A DNA stretch of 64,000 nt, from positions 186,001 to 250,000 of the forward strand of contig NZ_RYZZ01000007.1 in assembly GCF_003989135.1 (NCBI RefSeq). Direction: 5' to 3'. Position 1 is the stretch's first letter; each line of letters begins with the position of its first letter. The DNA is from Peribacillus cavernae (GTDB lineage Bacteria > Bacillota > Bacilli > Bacillales > DSM-1321). Shown piece by piece: positions 61,047-64,000 of the stretch. The notes beneath the pieces were generated by a model. It made no database searches. It was not told the origin of the DNA and worked only from the letters and a program-made list of their open reading frames with translations. A program made the translations under genes and the position numbers.

Positions 61047-61955
61047 TTGATAAAAAATCCGATTAAATGGCCAAACGGTGCAAAATGTGCAGTGGCAATT
61101 ACTTTTGATATGGATAGTGACAGTATTCTTCATCTGGCTCATCCCGAGTCGGCAGACACTAGAGTTTCAACTCTATCTTGGTTAAAATATGATGAAATAG
61201 CTGTCCAACGAATTCTTGATATGTACAAAAAACATGATTTAAGACAAACCTTTTTTGTACCAGCTTGGTGCATTGAAAGGTATCCAAAAACAATTGAATT
61301 AATTCTTGAAGGCGGACATGAGATAGCTCACCACGGGTATTTACATGAACATCCAAATGAATTATCTGCTGAAGAAGAATTGTATTGGCTTCAACGCGGA
61401 ATAGAAGTGATCGAAAAATTCACTGGGAAAAGACCAAGGGGCTGGAGAGCTCCTACATATAATTTCTCCAAACATTCGGCCGATTTCCTGGCAAAAGAAG
61501 GGTTTTTATATGATTCTTCTTTAATGGGAGACGATATTCCTTATATTTTAAAGGAAAAGTCAGGGGAGATTATTGAGCTGCCTACTCATTGGGCAATGGA
61601 TGATTGGCCTCAATACGTACAAAATTGGGACTTGGGCTATATATTGCCAATAAATTCACCCGATCGCGCTATGGAAGTGTTTGTTTCTGAATTTGATGCA
61701 GCATGGAAATATGGAGGCTTGTGGATATCCGTATGGCATCCTTTTGTATCGGGAAGATTGGCAAGGTGTTCCAGGGTTGATGAAATGATTGAATATATGC
61801 AGAAAAAAGGAGGCGTGTGGTTCGCGACCTTAGAAGAGATTGCACTGCATGTTAAAAAATGTATAGATGATGGCACTTATACGCCACGTGTAGATCAACT
61901 TCCGTATTATAATGGACGGATTCCTGAATTACCGTTAAAAACAATCCATACTTGA
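61047..61955 (+). CDS. Polysaccharide-deacetylase-fold amidase (PuuE allantoinase / cyclic imidase type)
   Basis: The 302-residue protein starts KNPIKWPNGAKCAVAITFDMDSDS, with the NodB-fold metal Asp (TFDMD). It has GHEIAHHGYLHEHP with the metal His pair, and RGWRAPTYNFS. It lacks a signal peptide, so a cytosolic small-molecule amidase is more likely than a cell-wall enzyme. The N-terminus WPNGAKCAVAITFD resembles PuuE allantoinase and cyclic-imide hydrolases. TTG 61047 has AAGGAGGAG upstream. Ring opening of a cyclic amide or imide fits the operon. Confidence 0.75.
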   Translation: MIKNPIKWPNGAKCAVAITFDMDSDSILHLAHPESADTRVSTLSWLKYDEIAVQRILDMYKKHDLRQTFFVPAWCIERYPKTIELILEGGHEIAHHGYLHEHPNELSAEEELYWLQRGIEVIEKFTGKRPRGWRAPTYNFSKHSADFLAKEGFLYDSSLMGDDIPYILKEKSGEIIELPTHWAMDDWPQYVQNWDLGYILPINSPDRAMEVFVSEFDAAWKYGGLWISVWHPFVSGRLARCSRVDEMIEYMQKKGGVWFATLEEIALHVKKCIDDGTYTPRVDQLPYYNGRIPELPLKTIHT

Positions 61956-61969
61956 AGGGAGTTAATGTA

Positions 61970-63496
61970 ATGAGTGTAATTGCGACTTCGAATAAGATTA
62001 GAGAAATATTAAGTAAAGGACCTGAACTACAGTTAATGACGGGCGAACAATACAAAGAGAGTTTGCGAGACGGAAGACGGGTAATTGACGCTCAAGGCAA
62101 CGAAGTTAAAGATGTTGTAACACACCCTTCAACTAAACGTTCTGTTGAAAATTTAGCCAAGGTTTATGATATGCAATTCGATCCGTCCACAAGGGATATT
62201 ACAACTTTTGTTAGTTCTCAGGATGGCAAAAGATATAGCACTGGATGGTTGATCCCAAGAACGAAAGAAGATTTAAAACTACGTAGGGAAATGTTGCGTT
62301 TAAGTACATTCCATACATTTGGGGTCTTTGGACGTCCCAATGATTACGGTGCCTTGATGTCTATGGGGATGCTTTCCATCATTGATAAAATGGAAGCTGA
62401 AAATCCCGAGTATGCGGAAAATGTGCGAAGGTTTGTAGACTTTTGCCAGAAACACAACGTTATGAGCTCTGACTTGGTACCAGATGTCCAAACCGATAAA
62501 AATCTACCTCCTGATCAAAAACAAGGTACGTTGAGAATTGTAGAAGAGCGTCCTGATGGTGTGGTATTATGTGGTGCAAAGCCATGCGGGTCTGTTGGCG
62601 TTCAAGGACACTTTGCTACAATATCTACTGCTACTTCACCGAACTTAAAGGCAGATGCAGCAATTTGGTGTGCTGTTCCAATAAATTCACCTGGATTGAC
62701 ATTGGTTTTAAGGGAGTCTACAATCTCTCCGGACTATGAGTTTGAGGATCATCCTATCGATTCATTTGGTGAAGAATTGGATAATATGATGATTTTTGAT
62801 CACGTCTTCGTCCCCCGTGAATATCTCTTTAGCGTAGGGAATTTTAATTTATTGGGATTATATAGGGAGTCTGGTGCTTTAGCTCACTGGCATATATTAT
62901 CTCGTCTAATGTACCGTGCAGAAATATTTATGGGTGCTGCGCAAAGCATTGTTGATGTACTCGGTACCTCCTCTTTCCAAGGAGTAAGAGATTCTGTAGC
63001 TGAAGTTATTTCTTATCATGCAGCATTGAAGGCTCATATCTTAGCTTCAGAAGAAGAAGCAGAGAATTGGAATGGATTGTTAGTGCCGTCCACTGATTTT
63101 TTGACTGCTGGAAGATTACATTCAATTGTCCATTATCCACGCGTCATGCATATCCTTAGAGACTTGAGTGGACAGGGATTAATCAGTCGTTTTACAAGTA
63201 AGGCTTGGGATCATCCGGAAATCGGTCCTTTACTGGAATCCTATTTACCTGGAGCCGGTGTAACGGCAAAAGAGAAAAATAGATTCTTTAACTTCATATG
63301 GGATCTTGCATGCAGCAGTCATTCTACTAGAGTAGCGTTATTCGAAAATACGAATTCTACTAATGCCCCTGTCGTTCAGGCAGAACTTTATAGATCTTAT
63401 AAGCGTAAAGAACCGGTTGACCATATCCGAGATTATCTCAATCTACCAAGTACAAATCTCGAAGTTAAAAAACTATATAAGCATGATTTAAAATAA
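61970..63496 (+). CDS. HpaB-type FADH2-dependent monooxygenase
   Basis: The 508-residue protein has the 4-hydroxyphenylacetate 3-hydroxylase large-subunit layout: an N-terminal helical and beta domain (LMTGEQYKESLRDGRRVI, HPSTKRSVENLAKVYD), the central region (GVVLCGAKPCGSVGVQGH, YEFEDHPIDSFGEELDNMMIFDHVFVPREYLF) and a C-terminal acyl-CoA-dehydrogenase-like helical bundle. It hydroxylates aromatic or heteroaromatic rings using FADH2 from a separate reductase; none is encoded nearby. ATG 61970 has GAAGGGAG upstream. It probably acts first on the imported ring, before the amidase and RidA steps. Confidence 0.85.
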   Translation: MSVIATSNKIREILSKGPELQLMTGEQYKESLRDGRRVIDAQGNEVKDVVTHPSTKRSVENLAKVYDMQFDPSTRDITTFVSSQDGKRYSTGWLIPRTKEDLKLRREMLRLSTFHTFGVFGRPNDYGALMSMGMLSIIDKMEAENPEYAENVRRFVDFCQKHNVMSSDLVPDVQTDKNLPPDQKQGTLRIVEERPDGVVLCGAKPCGSVGVQGHFATISTATSPNLKADAAIWCAVPINSPGLTLVLRESTISPDYEFEDHPIDSFGEELDNMMIFDHVFVPREYLFSVGNFNLLGLYRESGALAHWHILSRLMYRAEIFMGAAQSIVDVLGTSSFQGVRDSVAEVISYHAALKAHILASEEEAENWNGLLVPSTDFLTAGRLHSIVHYPRVMHILRDLSGQGLISRFTSKAWDHPEIGPLLESYLPGAGVTAKEKNRFFNFIWDLACSSHSTRVALFENTNSTNAPVVQAELYRSYKRKEPVDHIRDYLNLPSTNLEVKKLYKHDLK

Positions 63497-63541
63497 ATCA
63501 TTTGCTCATGTTTTAAAAATAGATTCATAAAGAGGGTGAAG

Positions 63542-63593
63542 GAAACAGGCGTATATGGATGGGGAAAGCATAGCCTGTTTCGTTTCCCTTTCT
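63542..63593 (+). terminator. Terminator of the catabolic operon
   Basis: GAAACAGGC pairs with GCCTGTTTC over a 22-base loop, followed by GTTTCCCTTTCT. After it, 63594-64000 is AT-rich; a short open stretch (LREDQKEIVKYWYPKIFV, about 63760-63820) has no start and I do not call it. Confidence 0.6.
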
Positions 63594-64000
63594 AGAAAAT
63601 CAGTTGATAATAAAATACAATTTCATTTATTATATTGCAAGTGAAACGTTCTAATACCATTTTATTGCCATGGGAATTGACAGTAATCAATAATATGGAC
63701 GTCCCATTGCTATTAATTAATTAATTTGCGAGGATAAAAAACAACTATGCTTTTGTATAACCCTCCGAGAAGATCAAAAAGAGATCGTAAAATACTGGTA
63801 TCCAAAAATTTTTGTCAGTAAGTTTGATGAAAAAAACAATAAAATAAAAATGCTTCTTTAATAATAGCAAACTTTATGAGAAGGAAAAATATGCAAAAAA
63901 TTACTTCAGTTTAGTTCTGCTCTTTCTAGGTTACAACCACAAGATTTAATAGAATATTTTCTGATTCTATTAAATATTAAACATGTTGTTGTAGGGTTTG

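Noticed and set aside
63730-63860. Open stretch reading REDQKEIVKYWYPKIFV
   Set aside because: No start codon with a binding site, short, and no family recognised.

Overview
The window looks like chromosomal DNA from a low-GC, aerobic, spore-forming Bacillaceae member (Bacillus, Neobacillus or Mesobacillus type). Strong AGGAGG-type ribosome binding sites, the yjcH-yjcG-yjcF operon, a YhfP-type reductase, an FbpB-type small protein, a SinI-like peptide and a yybP-ykoY riboswitch in front of a YybP-like gene all point there. Names are assigned from remembered family features; no database search was run.

Region 1 (1-27400) is mixed housekeeping and accessory DNA. It holds the yjc operon, a DsbA/FrnE-family gene whose first catalytic cysteine codon is an in-frame TGA followed by a SECIS-like hairpin (3178-3786), a lone tRNA-Val, a 1740-residue kinase/ATPase/histidine-kinase hybrid with a nearby response regulator and a SinI-like peptide, a Cys-containing FrnE paralogue (13249), a sulfonate-type ABC transporter, the YybP gene with its riboswitch, an old-yellow-enzyme reductase, an InhA-type M6 metalloprotease, an OsmC protein and a chemotaxis receptor. 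Several gene fragments lie between these.

Region 2 (27420-57040) is a large sugar-catabolism island. Two LacI-family regulators and twelve copies of the palindrome TGTAATCGATTACA (or near variants) mark its transcription units. The first unit carries a TIM-barrel isomerase, a sugar-binding lipoprotein, a Gfo/Idh dehydrogenase closely resembling levoglucosan dehydrogenase, an RbsA/RbsC-type ABC transporter, a second Gfo/Idh enzyme and a second TIM-barrel enzyme. This set fits a levoglucosan (1,6-anhydroglucose) route of oxidation, elimination, hydration and reduction. A second, partly decayed copy (50317-56985) keeps the lipoprotein, one TIM-barrel and both Gfo/Idh genes, has lost the ABC genes, keeps only the two ends of the second TIM-barrel gene, and has an MFS permease at its end. 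Between the copies lie two more binding lipoproteins, two zinc alcohol dehydrogenases, three more TIM-barrel isomerases, a small monooxygenase, an SDR and an unusual glycoside-hydrolase-like protein. These look like related modules for other keto-sugars or glycosides.

Region 3 (57050-63600) is a compact catabolic operon: an NCS1 (cytosine/hydantoin-type) permease, three tandem RidA proteins, a PuuE/imidase-type deacetylase-fold amidase and an HpaB-type flavin monooxygenase. It looks like a degradation route for an N-heterocycle or imide that I cannot match to a described pathway. A frameshifted fragment of a second NCS1 permease precedes it.

Two copies of a MITE-like element with 13-bp inverted ends and an internal 20-bp tandem array lie at 11626-11817 and 36740-36973. 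A structured intergenic repeat lies at 39632-39812, with probable remnants at 47713 and 777.
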